Of a stretch of DNA of 45,045 nt, positions 19,482 to 29,788 are shown one piece after another. This DNA comes from Allochromatium palmeri (GTDB lineage: Bacteria > Pseudomonadota > Gammaproteobacteria > Chromatiales > Chromatiaceae): assembly GCF_009720725.1 (NCBI RefSeq), contig NZ_WNKT01000033.1:1-45045 (forward strand). The letters are read 5' to 3'. Each line of letters begins with the position of its first letter. Position 1 is the stretch's first letter. The position numbers and the translations under genes were made by a program. The notes under the pieces are model-generated. The model was not told the origin of the DNA. It made no database searches and was given only the letters and a program-made list of their open reading frames with translations.

Positions 19482-21911
19482 GTGACCAGACGCCGATCAG
19501 CCACACCTGCCAAGAGCGCGGACCCCCATCGCCAACGCGAGGCGAGGAAGTACGCCAATCCCATTCCGAGCCGGGAGTTCATCCTCGAAACCCTGGCCAA
19601 TCATGGCGCGCCGCTCGCCATCGACGAAGTCGCCGCGACACTCGCGCTCTCCGATGAACAGGATCTGATCGCGCTCGAACGTCGTCTCGGGGCCATGGTT
19701 CGCGACGGCCAGTTGGTGCGCAACCGCAATCAAGCCTTCTGCCCGGTCAACAAGCGCGACCTGATCGCCGGGCGCGTCATCGGGCATCCGGATGGGTTCG
19801 GCTTCGTGCGCCCTGACGAGGGCGGGGACGATCTCTATCTCTATCCTAAGGAGATGCGGGCGCTTTTCCACGGTGACCGGGTGGTGGTGCGGGTGGCTGG
19901 ACGTGACCGGCGCGGACGGCTCGAAGGCTCGGTGGTCGAGATCCTGGAGCGCAACACCCGCAGCGTGGTGGGACGCTTATATAAGGAGAGCGGCGTCGGT
20001 TTCGTGGTGCCGGATCACAAGCGGCTCACGCATGACATCATCATCCCCAGTGATCGTCTGGAAGGGGCCGAACAGGGGCAGATCGTGATGGCCGACATCA
20101 CCGATCAGCCGACCCAGCGCACCCAACCGATCGGGCGGATTCGCGAAGTACTCGGCGATCATCTGGCCCCCGGCATGGAGACTGATATCGCTATTCGCGC
20201 GCATAATCTACCGATCGAGTGGCCGGCCGAGGTCGAAGCTGAGATCGCGGGCTTGACCGAGGACGTACCTGAAGAGGCCAAGGCCGGGCGCGTCGATCTG
20301 CGCCATCTGCCGCTGGTGACCATCGATGGGGCCGATGCGCGCGACTTTGACGATGCCGTTTACTGCGAGCGCAAGCCCAAGGGCTGGAAGCTGCTGGTCT
20401 GTATCGCCGATGTCTCCAGCTATGTGCGTCCCGGTACGGCGTTGGATGACGAGGCTAAGGCGCGCGGCAACTCGGTCTATTTCCCCGACCGCGTTATTCC
20501 GATGCTGCCCGAGGTGCTCTCCAATGGACTGTGCTCGCTCAATCCGCATGTCGACCGGCTGTGCATGACGGCTGAGCTCTATGTCAATCGTGAGGGTCAG
20601 GTCACCCGCACCCGCTTCTTCGAGGCAGTGATGCGCTCGCAGGCGCGGCTGACCTATGATCAGGTCGCGGCTATGGTGGTCGACGGCGATGGCGAGCTGT
20701 GCGAACGCTTCGCCGAAATCCTGCCGCATCTGCATGAACTCTATCAGCTCTATCAGGCGCTCCAGGCGGCGCGCGCCGCGCGCGGAGCGATCGACTTCGA
20801 CACCACTGAAACAAAATTCCTGTTCAACGCGCAGGGGCGGATCGAATCCGTGGTGCCATTGGTGCGCAACGACGCCCACAAGCTGATCGAAGAGTGCATG
20901 CTGGCGGCCAATGTCGCCGCGGCGCGTCAGTTCCAGCGCAAGCGGTTGCCTGGGATCTATCGCATCCACGACCTGCCGAGTCAGGAAAAACTCAACGATC
21001 TGCGCGAATTCCTGGCGCAGTTGGCGCTGAAGCTGCCGGGCGGCGAGAAGCCAACGGCGGCGGACTATGCCGCGTTGCTGGAGCAGATCAAGGAGCGTCC
21101 CGACCGTCGGTTGATCCAGACCGTGCTGCTGCGCTCGATGCAGCAGGCCATGTACAGCACCGACAATGTCGGTCACTTCGGGTTGGCCTTCGACGCCTAT
21201 ACGCATTTCACCTCGCCGATCCGCCGCTATCCGGATCTGGTCGTGCACCGGCTCATCAAGCATCTGATCGCCGGCGGTACGGCCTCGGATCTCGACTACA
21301 CCAAGACCGAGCTGCAACAGGCCGCCGAGTGGTGCTCGGGCACCGAACGCCGCGCCGACGAGGCGACACGCGACGCCGAGGACTGGCTCAAGTGCGAGTT
21401 CATGCAGGACAAGCTGGGCGAGAAGTTCGACGGTACCATCACCAGCGTCAATTCATTCGGCATCTTCGTCGAACTCGACGAGGTCCATGTCGATGGTCTG
21501 GTGCATATCACGGCGCTCGACAACGATTTCTATCACTTCGACCCCATTGGTCATCGTCTGCATGGCGAGCGGAGCGGGATGGTCTATCGTCTCGGCGACC
21601 GGTTGCGGGTACAGGTGGCGTCGGTCAATCTGGATGATCGCAAGATCGATTTCGTGCTCGCCGAGCCGATGGCCAAGACCGGACGTCGCGGGCCGAAGCC
21701 GGGCGAGTCGGCACCGGCCGGTGATGCGAACGCCAAGGCCAAGCGCAGTCGTAAGGGTGGATCCGCCCCGTCGGGCGACCGTCCGACCCCAGCAGCAGCG
21801 GCCAAAACCGACAACAGCGGCGCGACCGGCGCCGGCAAGCCCGCGCCCAAGAAATCGCGTTCGCGCTCTAAGCGCAAGCGTGCGTCCAATGCCGCGAATC
21901 GCGATGACTGA
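19482..21911 (+). CDS. rnr: Ribonuclease R
   Basis: Processive 3'-to-5' exoribonuclease of 809 residues that degrades structured RNA. In order: an N-terminal winged-helix part containing KYANPIPSREFILETL (same as the E. coli start region), cold-shock-like OB domains, the RNB catalytic domain with metal-binding Asp in TIDGADARDFDDAVYCE (~280), an S1 domain (~648-726), and a Lys/Arg/Ala-rich tail (~733-808). The GTG at 19482 is the only start before the conserved part. No Shine-Dalgarno is visible ahead of it, and a TATAGT hexamer overlaps the start codon. It overlaps rlmB by eight bases, the usual rnr-rlmB pair. Confidence 0.95.
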   Translation: MTRRRSATPAKSADPHRQREARKYANPIPSREFILETLANHGAPLAIDEVAATLALSDEQDLIALERRLGAMVRDGQLVRNRNQAFCPVNKRDLIAGRVIGHPDGFGFVRPDEGGDDLYLYPKEMRALFHGDRVVVRVAGRDRRGRLEGSVVEILERNTRSVVGRLYKESGVGFVVPDHKRLTHDIIIPSDRLEGAEQGQIVMADITDQPTQRTQPIGRIREVLGDHLAPGMETDIAIRAHNLPIEWPAEVEAEIAGLTEDVPEEAKAGRVDLRHLPLVTIDGADARDFDDAVYCERKPKGWKLLVCIADVSSYVRPGTALDDEAKARGNSVYFPDRVIPMLPEVLSNGLCSLNPHVDRLCMTAELYVNREGQVTRTRFFEAVMRSQARLTYDQVAAMVVDGDGELCERFAEILPHLHELYQLYQALQAARAARGAIDFDTTETKFLFNAQGRIESVVPLVRNDAHKLIEECMLAANVAAARQFQRKRLPGIYRIHDLPSQEKLNDLREFLAQLALKLPGGEKPTAADYAALLEQIKERPDRRLIQTVLLRSMQQAMYSTDNVGHFGLAFDAYTHFTSPIRRYPDLVVHRLIKHLIAGGTASDLDYTKTELQQAAEWCSGTERRADEATRDAEDWLKCEFMQDKLGEKFDGTITSVNSFGIFVELDEVHVDGLVHITALDNDFYHFDPIGHRLHGERSGMVYRLGDRLRVQVASVNLDDRKIDFVLAEPMAKTGRRGPKPGESAPAGDANAKAKRSRKGGSAPSGDRPTPAAAAKTDNSGATGAGKPAPKKSRSRSKRKRASNAANRDD

Positions 21912-22647
21912 GGGCGCGCCCGTCGGCGGCATCCACAGCGTCCGCGCGGCGCTGAAGTTCGGGACCGAAGGTGTCGATGAGGTTTGGCTGGAGCGGGCGC
22001 GTCGTGACCGGCGCTTGCACGAATTGGCTGAGCTGGCGCGCGAGGCCGGTATCCGGGTGCGCCAGGTCGAGCGTGCGGAGCTGGAACGCGCGGCGGCCGG
22101 GGTCAATCATCAGGGCGCGCTCGCCTGGGTCCGGGTGCCAGCCTCGCGCACCGAATCCGACCTGACGGCGCTGCTCGATCGACTCGATGTGCCGCCATTC
22201 CTGCTACTCTTGGACGAAGTCCAGGATCCGCATAATCTCGGTGCCTGTCTGCGCACCGCCGAGGCGGTCGGCGTCCAGGCCGTCATCGCACCCAAGGACA
22301 ACGCGGTCGGGCTGACCCCGGTGGTCTGCAAGGTCGCCAGCGGCGCGGCCGAGACGCTGCCCTATGTCCAGGTCACCAATCTGGCGCGAGTCATGGATGC
22401 GCTCAAGGAGCGCGGTATCTGGCTGACCGGCACCGCCGGCGAGGCGAGCGACGAACTCTATGCCGCCGATCTGACCGGCCCCCTGGGTCTGGTGATGGGC
22501 GCCGAGGGCAGCGGACTGCGCCGCCTGACCCGCGAGCGCTGTGATCGTTTGATGCGACTGCCGATGTGCGGTCAGGTCGAGAGCCTGAACGTCTCGGTCG
22601 CCGCCGGCGTCTGTCTCTACGAGGCCCTGCGTCAACGTCGCTCCTAG
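21904..22647 (+). CDS. rlmB: 23S rRNA (guanosine(2251)-2'-O)-methyltransferase
   Basis: SpoU-family (SPOUT) methyltransferase that modifies G2251 of 23S rRNA. It has 247 residues with an N-terminal substrate-binding domain (GGIHSVRAALKFG) and the catalytic domain motifs DEVQDPHNLGACLRTAEA (~105), LGLVMGAEGSGLRRLT (~195) and ESLNVSVAAGVCLYEALR (~225). The ATG at 21904, inside the end of rnr, gives the family N terminus; longer upstream in-frame sequence is rnr in another frame. Confidence 0.95.
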   Translation: MTEGAPVGGIHSVRAALKFGTEGVDEVWLERARRDRRLHELAELAREAGIRVRQVERAELERAAAGVNHQGALAWVRVPASRTESDLTALLDRLDVPPFLLLLDEVQDPHNLGACLRTAEAVGVQAVIAPKDNAVGLTPVVCKVASGAAETLPYVQVTNLARVMDALKERGIWLTGTAGEASDELYAADLTGPLGLVMGAEGSGLRRLTRERCDRLMRLPMCGQVESLNVSVAAGVCLYEALRQRRS

Positions 22648-22694
22648 CCGTCTTTTTCTGTCGACAATCACTAAGTCCTTAAAGAGCAACGCCG

Positions 22695-25600
22695 ATGCTT
22701 GTCCTTCGTGGCGCGCCCGCCTTTTCCGAACTCCGTCTCCAGAAACTGGCCGATCGGCTGCGCGAGCTGACCGGACTTCCGATCCGGCCCTATGCCGAGT
22801 ATGTGCATTTCGCCCAGGTGACGGCTGAACTCAGCGCCGAGGAGCGCGCCATCCTGGAGCGTCTGCTGCGCTATGGACCGAGTCTGCCGGCGCACGAACC
22901 TGAGGGGCGCTTGGTGCTGGTGGTGCCGCGACCAGGAACCATCTCGCCCTGGTCGTCGAAGGCGACCGACATCGCGCACAACTGCGGTCTGAAGACGATT
23001 CAGCGTCTGGAGCGCGGCATCGCCTATTATCTGACCAGTGAATCAGCCGAAATCGACGGCCATGTGCTGGGCGCGATGGCGGCGGTGCTGCACGACCGCA
23101 TGACCCAGGTGGTCCGCTTCGATCTGGAGTCGGCCGGCCAGCTCTTCGAGTCCGCCGAGCCGCGTCCCATGCAACGGGTTGATGTCATCGGCGCCGGACG
23201 TCCGGCACTGGAAGCGGCCAACCTCGAACTGGGTCTGGCGCTCTCCGACGACGAGATCGACTATCTGACCGAGAACTTCAGCGCGCTCGGGCGCAATCCG
23301 ACCGATGTCGAGCTGATGATGTTCGCTCAGGCCAATTCCGAGCACTGCCGACACAAGATTTTCAATGCCGACTGGGTGATCGACGGCGAACCGCAGACCC
23401 ATTCGCTGTTTGCCATGATCCGCCATACCACGGACTGCTCGCCTGCGGGTGTGCTCTCGGCCTACAAGGACAATGCCGCGGTACTGGAAGGTTGGGAAGG
23501 GCGGCGTTTCATCCCCTGTCCGCAGACGCGCGTCTATTGCGAGTCTGAGGAACCCATTCATGTGCTGATGAAGGTCGAGACTCACAATCACCCGACCGCC
23601 ATCGCGCCCGATCCGGGCGCCGCCACCGGCTCAGGCGGCGAGATCCGTGACGAAGGCGCAACGGGGCAGGGCGCCAAGCCCAAGGCCGGTCTGTGCGGCT
23701 TCTCGGTGTCGAATCTGCGTATCCCTGATTTCGAGCAGCCCTGGGAGGTCGATCACGGCAAGCCGGGGCGTATCGTCTCGGCGCTCGACATCATGATCGA
23801 GGGGCCGATCGGCGCGGCGGCCTTCAACAACGAGTTCGGACGACCCAATCTGGCCGGCTATTTCCGCACCTACGAGCAGGCAATCCCCGGTCCGGACGGC
23901 CGCACCGAACTGCGTGGCTATCACAAGCCGATCATGCTCGCCGGCGGGATGGGCAACATCCGCGACGAGCATGTCGAAAAGCGTCCCTTCCCGGCGGGCA
24001 CACCGCTGGTCGTGCTCGGTGGACCGGCGATGCTGATCGGACTCGGCGGTGGTGCGGCCTCCAGCATGGCTTCGGGCGCGTCCGCCGAGGATCTGGATTT
24101 CGCCTCGGTGCAGCGTGCCAACCCCGAGATGCAGCGGCGTTGTCAGGAAGTCATCGACCGCTGCTGGGCGCGCGGCGAGGATAATCCGGTCCTGTTCATC
24201 CATGATGTCGGCGCGGGCGGACTCTCCAACGCATTGCCCGAGCTGGTGCACGACGGCGGGCGCGGCGGGCGCTTCGATCTGGCCGCGATCCCGAGCGATG
24301 ATCCAGCGTTGTCGCCGATGGAACTCTGGTGCAACGAGTCGCAGGAACGCTATGTGCTGGCGGTCGCCGCCGAGCAGTTGGATGAGTTCAAGGCCATCTG
24401 CGAGCGCGAGCGCTGTCCCTATGCGGTGGTCGGCGAAGCGACCGAGGTCGAACATCTGGCGCTCGAAGACGCCGTGCGTGCTGAACACCCGATCGACATG
24501 CCGCTTTCGCTGCTCTTGGGCAAGCCGCCACGCATGCGCCGTGATGTCGAGCGTCTGCCGTCGCCCGGCGCGCCGTTCGATACCAGTGACATCGACCTGA
24601 GCGAGGCCATCGCCCGCGTGCTGCGACTGCCGACGGTCGCCGACAAGAGCTTCCTCATCACCATCGGCGACCGCAGTATCACCGGGCTGGTGGCGCGCGA
24701 GCAGATGGTCGGTCCCTGGCAGGTGCCGGTCGCTGACTGCGCCGTGACCCTAAGCGATTTCAGCGGCTACACCGGCGAGGCCATGGCCATCGGCGAACGC
24801 ACCCCGCTGGCGCTGTTGAACGCCCCGGCCTCGGGCCGGATGGCGGTCGGTGAAGCCCTCACCAACATTCTCGCCGCCGATATCGAGGCGCTGGGCGACA
24901 TCAAACTCTCGGCCAACTGGATGGCCGCCGCCGGACATCCGGGCGAGGACGCACGGCTCTATGACACGGTTCGTGCGGTCGGGCTGGAACTCTGCGCCGA
25001 ACTCGGGATCGCGATTCCGGTCGGCAAGGACTCCATGAGCATGAAGACGGTGTGGGCCACGTCTGAAGGCGAGCGGCGCGAGATGACTTCGCCGCTGTCG
25101 CTGATCGTCTCAGCCTTCGCGCCGGTCGAGGAGGTGCGCGATACCCTGACCCCGCAACTGCGCACCGATCAGGGCGATACCGATCTGATCCTGATCGACC
25201 TCGGATGCGGCCGGAACCGGCTCGGCGGCTCGGCGCTGGCGCAGGTCTACAACCAGATCGGCACCGAGACGCCGGATCTCGACGATCCGGATTTGCTCAA
25301 GCGCTTCTTCGCCGCGCTCCAGGAACTGCGCGCCGAGGGCATGATCCTGGCCTATCACGACCGCTCCGACGGCGGGCTGCTCGCGACCCTGTGCGAGATG
25401 GCCTTCGCCGGACGCTGTGGTCTGGACATCGACCTGGCCGCGATCGGCTCCGACGTGATCGCCGCCCTGTTCAGCGAGGAACTGGGCGCAGTCATCCAGG
25501 TGCGTCACACCGACACCGACGACGTGCTTCAGATCCTGGAGTACCACGGTCTGGCCGAGTTCAGCCCGATAATCGGTCTGCTCGACGACAGCGACCAGAT

Positions 25601-26588
25601 CCGCTTCTGCCATCGTTGCTGCACCCTGTTTACGGCCGATCGTGCCGAGCTGCAACGGCTCTGGTCCGAGACCAGCTACCGGATGCAGGCGCGGCGCGAC
25701 GATCCAGAGTGCGCGGCCGAGGCCTTTGCGCGTATCGCTGAATCCGATCCGGGTCTGAACGCGGTCCTGACCTTCGATCCCGACGACGACATCGCCGCGC
25801 CCTATATCGAGCGCGGAGCGCGTCCGCCGATCGCCATCCTGCGCGATCAGGGTGTCAATGGTCAGATCGAGATGGCGGCCGCCTTCCATGCCGCCGGCTT
25901 TTCCTGTGTCGACGTGCATCTGTCCGATGTCATCGCCGGGCGCGTCGATCTGGCCGACTTCCGGGGGCTGGTGGCCTGTGGCGGCTTCTCTTATGGCGAC
26001 GTGTTGGGCGCGGGTGAAGGCTGGGCCAAGACCATCCTGTTCAACGCCCGCGCGCGCGATCAGTTCCAGACGTTTTTTGCGCGTGGCGATACCTTTGCGC
26101 TGGGTGTTTGCAATGGCTGTCAGATGCTCTCCAATCTGCGCGAGTTGATCCAGGGCGCGGATCACTGGCCGCACTTCGTGCGCAATCGCTCTGAGCAGTT
26201 CGAGGCACGCACGCTGATGCTGGAGGTGGGCGCAACTCCGTCGGTGGTGCTGGCCGGCATGGGCGGCTCGCGGATGCCGATTGCCGTGGCCCATGGCGAG
26301 GGGCGGGCGGAGTTCCGTGACGCCGCGCATCTGGCTGCCGCCGAGCCCTGGGTGGTGGCGCGCTATGTCGAGAACGATGGACGCATCGCGGAGCGCTATC
26401 CGGCCAACCCTAACGGCTCGCCCAACGGCATCGCCGGACTCACGACCACCGACGGGCGCGTCACAATCTTGATGCCGCATCCCGAGCGTGTGTTCCGGGC
26501 CGTCCAGAATGCCTGGTATCCGAATGACTGGGGTCAGGATGGTCCCTGGATGCGGCTGTTCCGCAATGCGCGTGTCTGGACCGGCTGA
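22695..26588 (+). CDS. purL: Phosphoribosylformylglycinamidine synthase
   Basis: Large, single-chain FGAM synthase (1297 residues) of the proteobacterial type: ATP-dependent amidation of FGAR in purine synthesis. Seen: a PurS-like N-terminal domain, the FGAM synthase core with [13 protein letters not shown] (~220) and [12 protein letters not shown] (~295), a second AIRS-like half, and a C-terminal class I glutaminase domain. The last has the nucleophile Cys in [14 protein letters not shown] (~1138) and His/Glu in [10 protein letters not shown] near the end. It is full length and probably monocistronic, with a GC-rich hairpin 24 bases after the stop. Confidence 0.97.
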   Translation: MLVLRGAPAFSELRLQKLADRLRELTGLPIRPYAEYVHFAQVTAELSAEERAILERLLRYGPSLPAHEPEGRLVLVVPRPGTISPWSSKATDIAHNCGLKTIQRLERGIAYYLTSESAEIDGHVLGAMAAVLHDRMTQVVRFDLESAGQLFESAEPRPMQRVDVIGAGRPALEAANLELGLALSDDEIDYLTENFSALGRNPTDVELMMFAQANSEHCRHKIFNADWVIDGEPQTHSLFAMIRHTTDCSPAGVLSAYKDNAAVLEGWEGRRFIPCPQTRVYCESEEPIHVLMKVETHNHPTAIAPDPGAATGSGGEIRDEGATGQGAKPKAGLCGFSVSNLRIPDFEQPWEVDHGKPGRIVSALDIMIEGPIGAAAFNNEFGRPNLAGYFRTYEQAIPGPDGRTELRGYHKPIMLAGGMGNIRDEHVEKRPFPAGTPLVVLGGPAMLIGLGGGAASSMASGASAEDLDFASVQRANPEMQRRCQEVIDRCWARGEDNPVLFIHDVGAGGLSNALPELVHDGGRGGRFDLAAIPSDDPALSPMELWCNESQERYVLAVAAEQLDEFKAICERERCPYAVVGEATEVEHLALEDAVRAEHPIDMPLSLLLGKPPRMRRDVERLPSPGAPFDTSDIDLSEAIARVLRLPTVADKSFLITIGDRSITGLVAREQMVGPWQVPVADCAVTLSDFSGYTGEAMAIGERTPLALLNAPASGRMAVGEALTNILAADIEALGDIKLSANWMAAAGHPGEDARLYDTVRAVGLELCAELGIAIPVGKDSMSMKTVWATSEGERREMTSPLSLIVSAFAPVEEVRDTLTPQLRTDQGDTDLILIDLGCGRNRLGGSALAQVYNQIGTETPDLDDPDLLKRFFAALQELRAEGMILAYHDRSDGGLLATLCEMAFAGRCGLDIDLAAIGSDVIAALFSEELGAVIQVRHTDTDDVLQILEYHGLAEFSPIIGLLDDSDQIRFCHRCCTLFTADRAELQRLWSETSYRMQARRDDPECAAEAFARIAESDPGLNAVLTFDPDDDIAAPYIERGARPPIAILRDQGVNGQIEMAAAFHAAGFSCVDVHLSDVIAGRVDLADFRGLVACGGFSYGDVLGAGEGWAKTILFNARARDQFQTFFARGDTFALGVCNGCQMLSNLRELIQGADHWPHFVRNRSEQFEARTLMLEVGATPSVVLAGMGGSRMPIAVAHGEGRAEFRDAAHLAAAEPWVVARYVENDGRIAERYPANPNGSPNGIAGLTTTDGRVTILMPHPERVFRAVQNAWYPNDWGQDGPWMRLFRNARVWTG

Positions 26589-26611
26589 TCGAGCGCTACA
26601 CGTCAACGCCC

Positions 26612-26634
26612 GGCGGGGCTTGTCAGGCCCCGCC
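26612..26634 (+). terminator. Hairpin after purL
   Basis: A perfect 8-bp stem, GGCGGGGC (26612-26619) with GCCCCGCC (26627-26634), around a 7-base loop. No T-run follows, so it may stabilise the purL 3' end or aid factor-dependent termination. Its loop contains the -35 hexamer proposed for tRNA-Val. Confidence 0.5.
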
Positions 26635-26648
26635 AATCTCGCTATTAT
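26620..26648 (+). promoter_or_regulatory. Sigma70-type promoter for tRNA-Val
   Basis: TTGTCA (26620-26625), a 17-base spacer and TATTAT (26643-26648) place a start near 26655, seven bases before the mature tRNA. Five of six bases match at each hexamer. Confidence 0.65.
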
Positions 26649-26661
26649 TCCTCGTCTGTTC

Positions 26662-26736
26662 GGGCGCATAGCTCAGCGGGAGAGCACTGCCTTCACACGG
26701 CAGGGGTCGGTGGTTCGATCCCACCTGCGCCCACCA
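26662..26736 (+). tRNA. tRNA-Val (anticodon CAC)
   Basis: A 75-base tRNA with acceptor stem GGGCGCA/TGCGCCC, D-arm AGCTCAGCGGGAGAGC, anticodon stem-loop CTGCC-TTCACAC-GGCAG (anticodon CAC, reading GUG), T-arm GGTGGTTCGATCCCACC, discriminator A and an encoded CCA. It lies alone between purL and the molybdoenzyme operon. Confidence 0.96.
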
Positions 26737-26748
26737 AATTACTCGATC

Positions 26749-26779
26749 AAAAAAGCCGCTTCTTAACAGCGGCTTTTTT
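26749..26779 (+). terminator. Rho-independent terminator of tRNA-Val
   Basis: AAGCCGCT/AGCGGCTT stem with a 7-base loop (TCTTAAC), flanked by an A-run on the left and TTTTTT on the right. It starts 12 bases after the tRNA 3' end and insulates it from the following operon. Confidence 0.88.
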
Positions 26780-26839
26780 ACGCCTGTCCGCTTCCCCCCA
26801 GCTTCAGCTGACGAAAACCGGCTACATGCAGCCCCGCAC

Positions 26840-26853
26840 TTGACCCATATCAA
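26840..26853 (+). promoter_or_regulatory. FNR/ANR-like box ahead of the molybdoenzyme operon
   Basis: TTGAC-CCAT-ATCAA matches the FNR consensus TTGAT-N4-ATCAA at nine of ten defined bases. It lies 145 bases upstream of the catalytic subunit ATG, in the 219-base gap after the tRNA-Val terminator. Anaerobic or redox control would suit a respiratory-type molybdoenzyme. No clear -10 sits at the distance expected for a class II site, so its geometry is unproven. Confidence 0.5.
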
Positions 26854-26904
26854 TCAATCCGAATCTTCCGATGGACCCCGGACGGGCGCTTGCCGTAATG
26901 TTGC

Positions 26905-26928
26905 CAACCGGCCCACGCTTGCCGGTTG
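26905..26928 (+). repeat. Inverted repeat in the molybdoenzyme operon leader
   Basis: CAACCGG (26905-26911) and CCGGTTG (26922-26928) form a perfect 7-bp inverted repeat around 10 bases. It could be a dyad operator or a leader hairpin. It lies 70 bases before the operon's first start codon and between it and the FNR-like box. Confidence 0.4.
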
Positions 26929-26998
26929 AAACGCGTAAGACACCCAAATCCTGCGGCCAAGACCCGGGATCATATCGACTACCTCGGAGGACATCCAC

Positions 26999-29773
26999 AT
27001 GGCTTGGAGCATTCCACGCCTCTCCCGCCGTGCCTTCCTCAAGACCACAGGCTATGGCGCGGCCGGGCTGACACTCCTGTCGCCCGCCACCCAATTCGTC
27101 AAAAACGCCGCGGCCAAGGACGAGACCATCGAAGAGGTCTCCTACAGCATCTGCAACTTCTGCTCCTCGCTGTGCAACCTCAAGGTCACGACCCACACCC
27201 GCAACGGCGAGAAGCGCGTCGTCAAGCTCGACGGCAATCCGCACTCCACACTCAATCGCGGCAAGATCTGCGCCCGCGGCCAGGCTGGATTGCGTCAGAC
27301 CTATGACACCGACCGGCTCAAGACGCCCCTGATCCGCGTCAATGGCTCCAAACGCGGCGAATACGCCTTCCGCGCCGCCAGTTGGGAGGAAGCCTACGCC
27401 TACATCGCCGAGAAGACCCAAGCCGCCGCGATCCAGCCCTGGGAGTGGACCATGGTCGGCGGCTGGACCTCGTGCGTGTTCTACATGAGCTGGGCGGTGC
27501 CCTTCGCCATGGCCAACGAGGTGCCCAACATCGTCGCCTCGCCGATGCAGCACTGCGTGACCACCGGCCATCTCGGCACGGATCTGGTCACCGGCAACTT
27601 CAACATCCACGACGAGATGCTGCCGGACTTCGACAACGCCAAGTACATCCTCTTCATGGGCAACAACGCCTCCATCGGCGCAGTCTCGACCTGCCGCATG
27701 GTGCGCTTCGCCCAGGGACGCAAGAAGGGAGCGAAGATCGTCTCGCTCGACCCGCGCCGTTCCGAGACCGCCGCCAAGGCCGACGAATGGATCCAGATCA
27801 AGCCCGGCACCGATCTACCCTTCCTGCTGGCGATGATGCGCATCCTGATGGACGAGGGCCTTTACGACGCCAGCTTCCTGCGCAAGCACACCAACATGCC
27901 TTTCCTCGCCTATCGCGACGACACCGGCGAGCTGCGGCTGCTGACCGACGAGCAGGGGCGCCCCAGGGTGCGGGTCGAGGGCAGCGACGAGACGCGCACG
28001 CTCGCCGCCTTCAGCAACGACAATACAGTCGATGTCGAGGGCAACGCCTTCACCCCGGCACTCAAGACGCCCAAGGACTACAGCCTGGACGGACGGGCGG
28101 TGATGACGGTGTTCGAAGCCCAGCTCCAGGAGCTCGAACCCTACAGCGCCAAATGGGCCGCCGACATCACCGGCATCGAGCCCGAGGTCATCGAGCGCAT
28201 CGCCCATGAGTTCGGCACCACGCGCCCGGCGATCATCGATCCGGGCTGGCATGGCGCGCGCTACGGCAACATCATGATGACGCGCCGCGTCCAGGCCATG
28301 ATTCAGGCGCTTACCGGCGGACTCGACCGCACCGGCGGCTGGATGAATTCCGCCGAGGTCCATCACAAGGCCGCGCGCATGTACGAGGCCATGGAGCACG
28401 GCTATGAGATGGGCTCGCCGCTGGCCACGCTCGCCGGCATGGCCTTCGCCAAGATGGTGATCGGCGCGCTGTCGAAGGGCGAGAACTTCTCGCACGGGCA
28501 TCCCGGCTGGACCTGGGCTTGGAATGCCCAGGAGAAGGCCGCCGGACACTTCAATGTCGCGCTGCCGGTGATGACCGAGTCCGGACTGCGCGAGTCGGTC
28601 GAGGGCCGTGTTCAGTTCAACGACGAGCCGTACCTGACCCGCGCCTTCCTGATCAACGCCTCCAATCCGGTGCGTCACTATTATCCCGACTCGCGCTGGA
28701 AGGAGACCCTGAGTCACGACAACGTCGAGCTGGTGGTGATGATCGAGGTGCTGCCCTCGGACACCGCGCCCTATGCCGACGTCATTCTGCCCAACACCAC
28801 CTATCTGGAACGCGACGAGCCGACCCTCTACGGCAACGGCGTCAACCACGACCTGGCGCTGACCACGCGCTATGCGGCCATCCCGCCGCTCTACGATACC
28901 GAGGAGACGGCCGACATCCTGCTCAAGATGACCGAGATCATCTCGGGCAACACCGACACCTTCCACGACTGGGTCGAGAAGTTGACCGGTCTGAAAGCCG
29001 CGCCGATCAAGGCCGCACTCGAACGCAACCGTCAGACCATGAAGAAGGGCGCCTATCAGCTCGCCTGTCGCGAGGTCGCCTTCAACCAGGCCGCCGAACG
29101 GCTCGGGGTGACGCCCGAGCACATCGACAAGATCCTGCGTACCAAGGGGATCTATCACGAACTCGACCGCGAGCAGATCCTGGAAGAGCACGCTATGCCC
29201 TGGCGCATGCCGGTCCCAACCGAAAGCGGACGGGTCGAGTTTTTCTCCAGCCTCATGCGCCAGTTGCGCGACGGCGGCCACACCGCGCCCAACTTCAACG
29301 TGCTCGCCGCCAATGTCCCGATCCAGTTGCGCTCCGGCTCGCCACGCGAGATCGCCGCGCCCCTGGCCAAGGACGAGTTCTACTTCACCTATGGCAAGAC
29401 GCCGACCGTCTCGCATGCCTCGACCAACAGCAACAATCCGGTGTTGGCGGCAATCAATGACTTCAAGAGCGACGTCTACAAGGGGGTCTGGATCCATCCC
29501 GAGCGCGCCGGCCGGCTCGGGATTGCGATGGGCGATCCGATTCAACTGACCAACACCCAGTCCGGCCAGCAGACCAGCGGCCATGCCTATGTGACGCGCC
29601 TGATTCATCCGGACGTCATCTTCATCTACAGCTCGTTCGGCGTCGAGAACAAGGCGCTGTCGCGCACGCATGGCGACGGCACCGCCACCAGCAAGCTCAT
29701 TCCGTATCAGGTCGAGCCGGTGGTCGCGGGCTTCCGCTCGCAGGAGTTCACCGTCCGCGTCAACCGGGCCTGA
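26999..29773 (+). CDS. Tat-exported molybdopterin oxidoreductase catalytic subunit (PsrA/CISM type)
   Basis: A 924-residue catalytic subunit of the DMSO-reductase superfamily, probably binding Mo-bis-MGD. The N terminus has a twin-arginine motif SRRAFLKTTG (residues 9-18) followed by a hydrophobic stretch, indicating folded export to the periplasm. The [4Fe-4S] ligands are C52, C55, C59 and C91. The likely Mo ligand is C186 in SPMQHCVTTGHLG, as in Cys-ligated Psr/Phs/Nap-like enzymes. The C-terminal molydop-binding domain is present. GGAGG lies eight bases before the ATG. With the two following genes it makes an A-B-C complex like polysulfide or thiosulfate reductase or ArxAB. The sulfite dehydrogenase SoeABC of purple sulfur bacteria is also related, but it is described as cytoplasm-facing, which this Tat motif argues against. 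Substrate unassigned. Confidence 0.85.
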   Translation: MAWSIPRLSRRAFLKTTGYGAAGLTLLSPATQFVKNAAAKDETIEEVSYSICNFCSSLCNLKVTTHTRNGEKRVVKLDGNPHSTLNRGKICARGQAGLRQTYDTDRLKTPLIRVNGSKRGEYAFRAASWEEAYAYIAEKTQAAAIQPWEWTMVGGWTSCVFYMSWAVPFAMANEVPNIVASPMQHCVTTGHLGTDLVTGNFNIHDEMLPDFDNAKYILFMGNNASIGAVSTCRMVRFAQGRKKGAKIVSLDPRRSETAAKADEWIQIKPGTDLPFLLAMMRILMDEGLYDASFLRKHTNMPFLAYRDDTGELRLLTDEQGRPRVRVEGSDETRTLAAFSNDNTVDVEGNAFTPALKTPKDYSLDGRAVMTVFEAQLQELEPYSAKWAADITGIEPEVIERIAHEFGTTRPAIIDPGWHGARYGNIMMTRRVQAMIQALTGGLDRTGGWMNSAEVHHKAARMYEAMEHGYEMGSPLATLAGMAFAKMVIGALSKGENFSHGHPGWTWAWNAQEKAAGHFNVALPVMTESGLRESVEGRVQFNDEPYLTRAFLINASNPVRHYYPDSRWKETLSHDNVELVVMIEVLPSDTAPYADVILPNTTYLERDEPTLYGNGVNHDLALTTRYAAIPPLYDTEETADILLKMTEIISGNTDTFHDWVEKLTGLKAAPIKAALERNRQTMKKGAYQLACREVAFNQAAERLGVTPEHIDKILRTKGIYHELDREQILEEHAMPWRMPVPTESGRVEFFSSLMRQLRDGGHTAPNFNVLAANVPIQLRSGSPREIAAPLAKDEFYFTYGKTPTVSHASTNSNNPVLAAINDFKSDVYKGVWIHPERAGRLGIAMGDPIQLTNTQSGQQTSGHAYVTRLIHPDVIFIYSSFGVENKALSRTHGDGTATSKLIPYQVEPVVAGFRSQEFTVRVNRA

Positions 29774-29788
29774 AGGAGGATTTGATCC

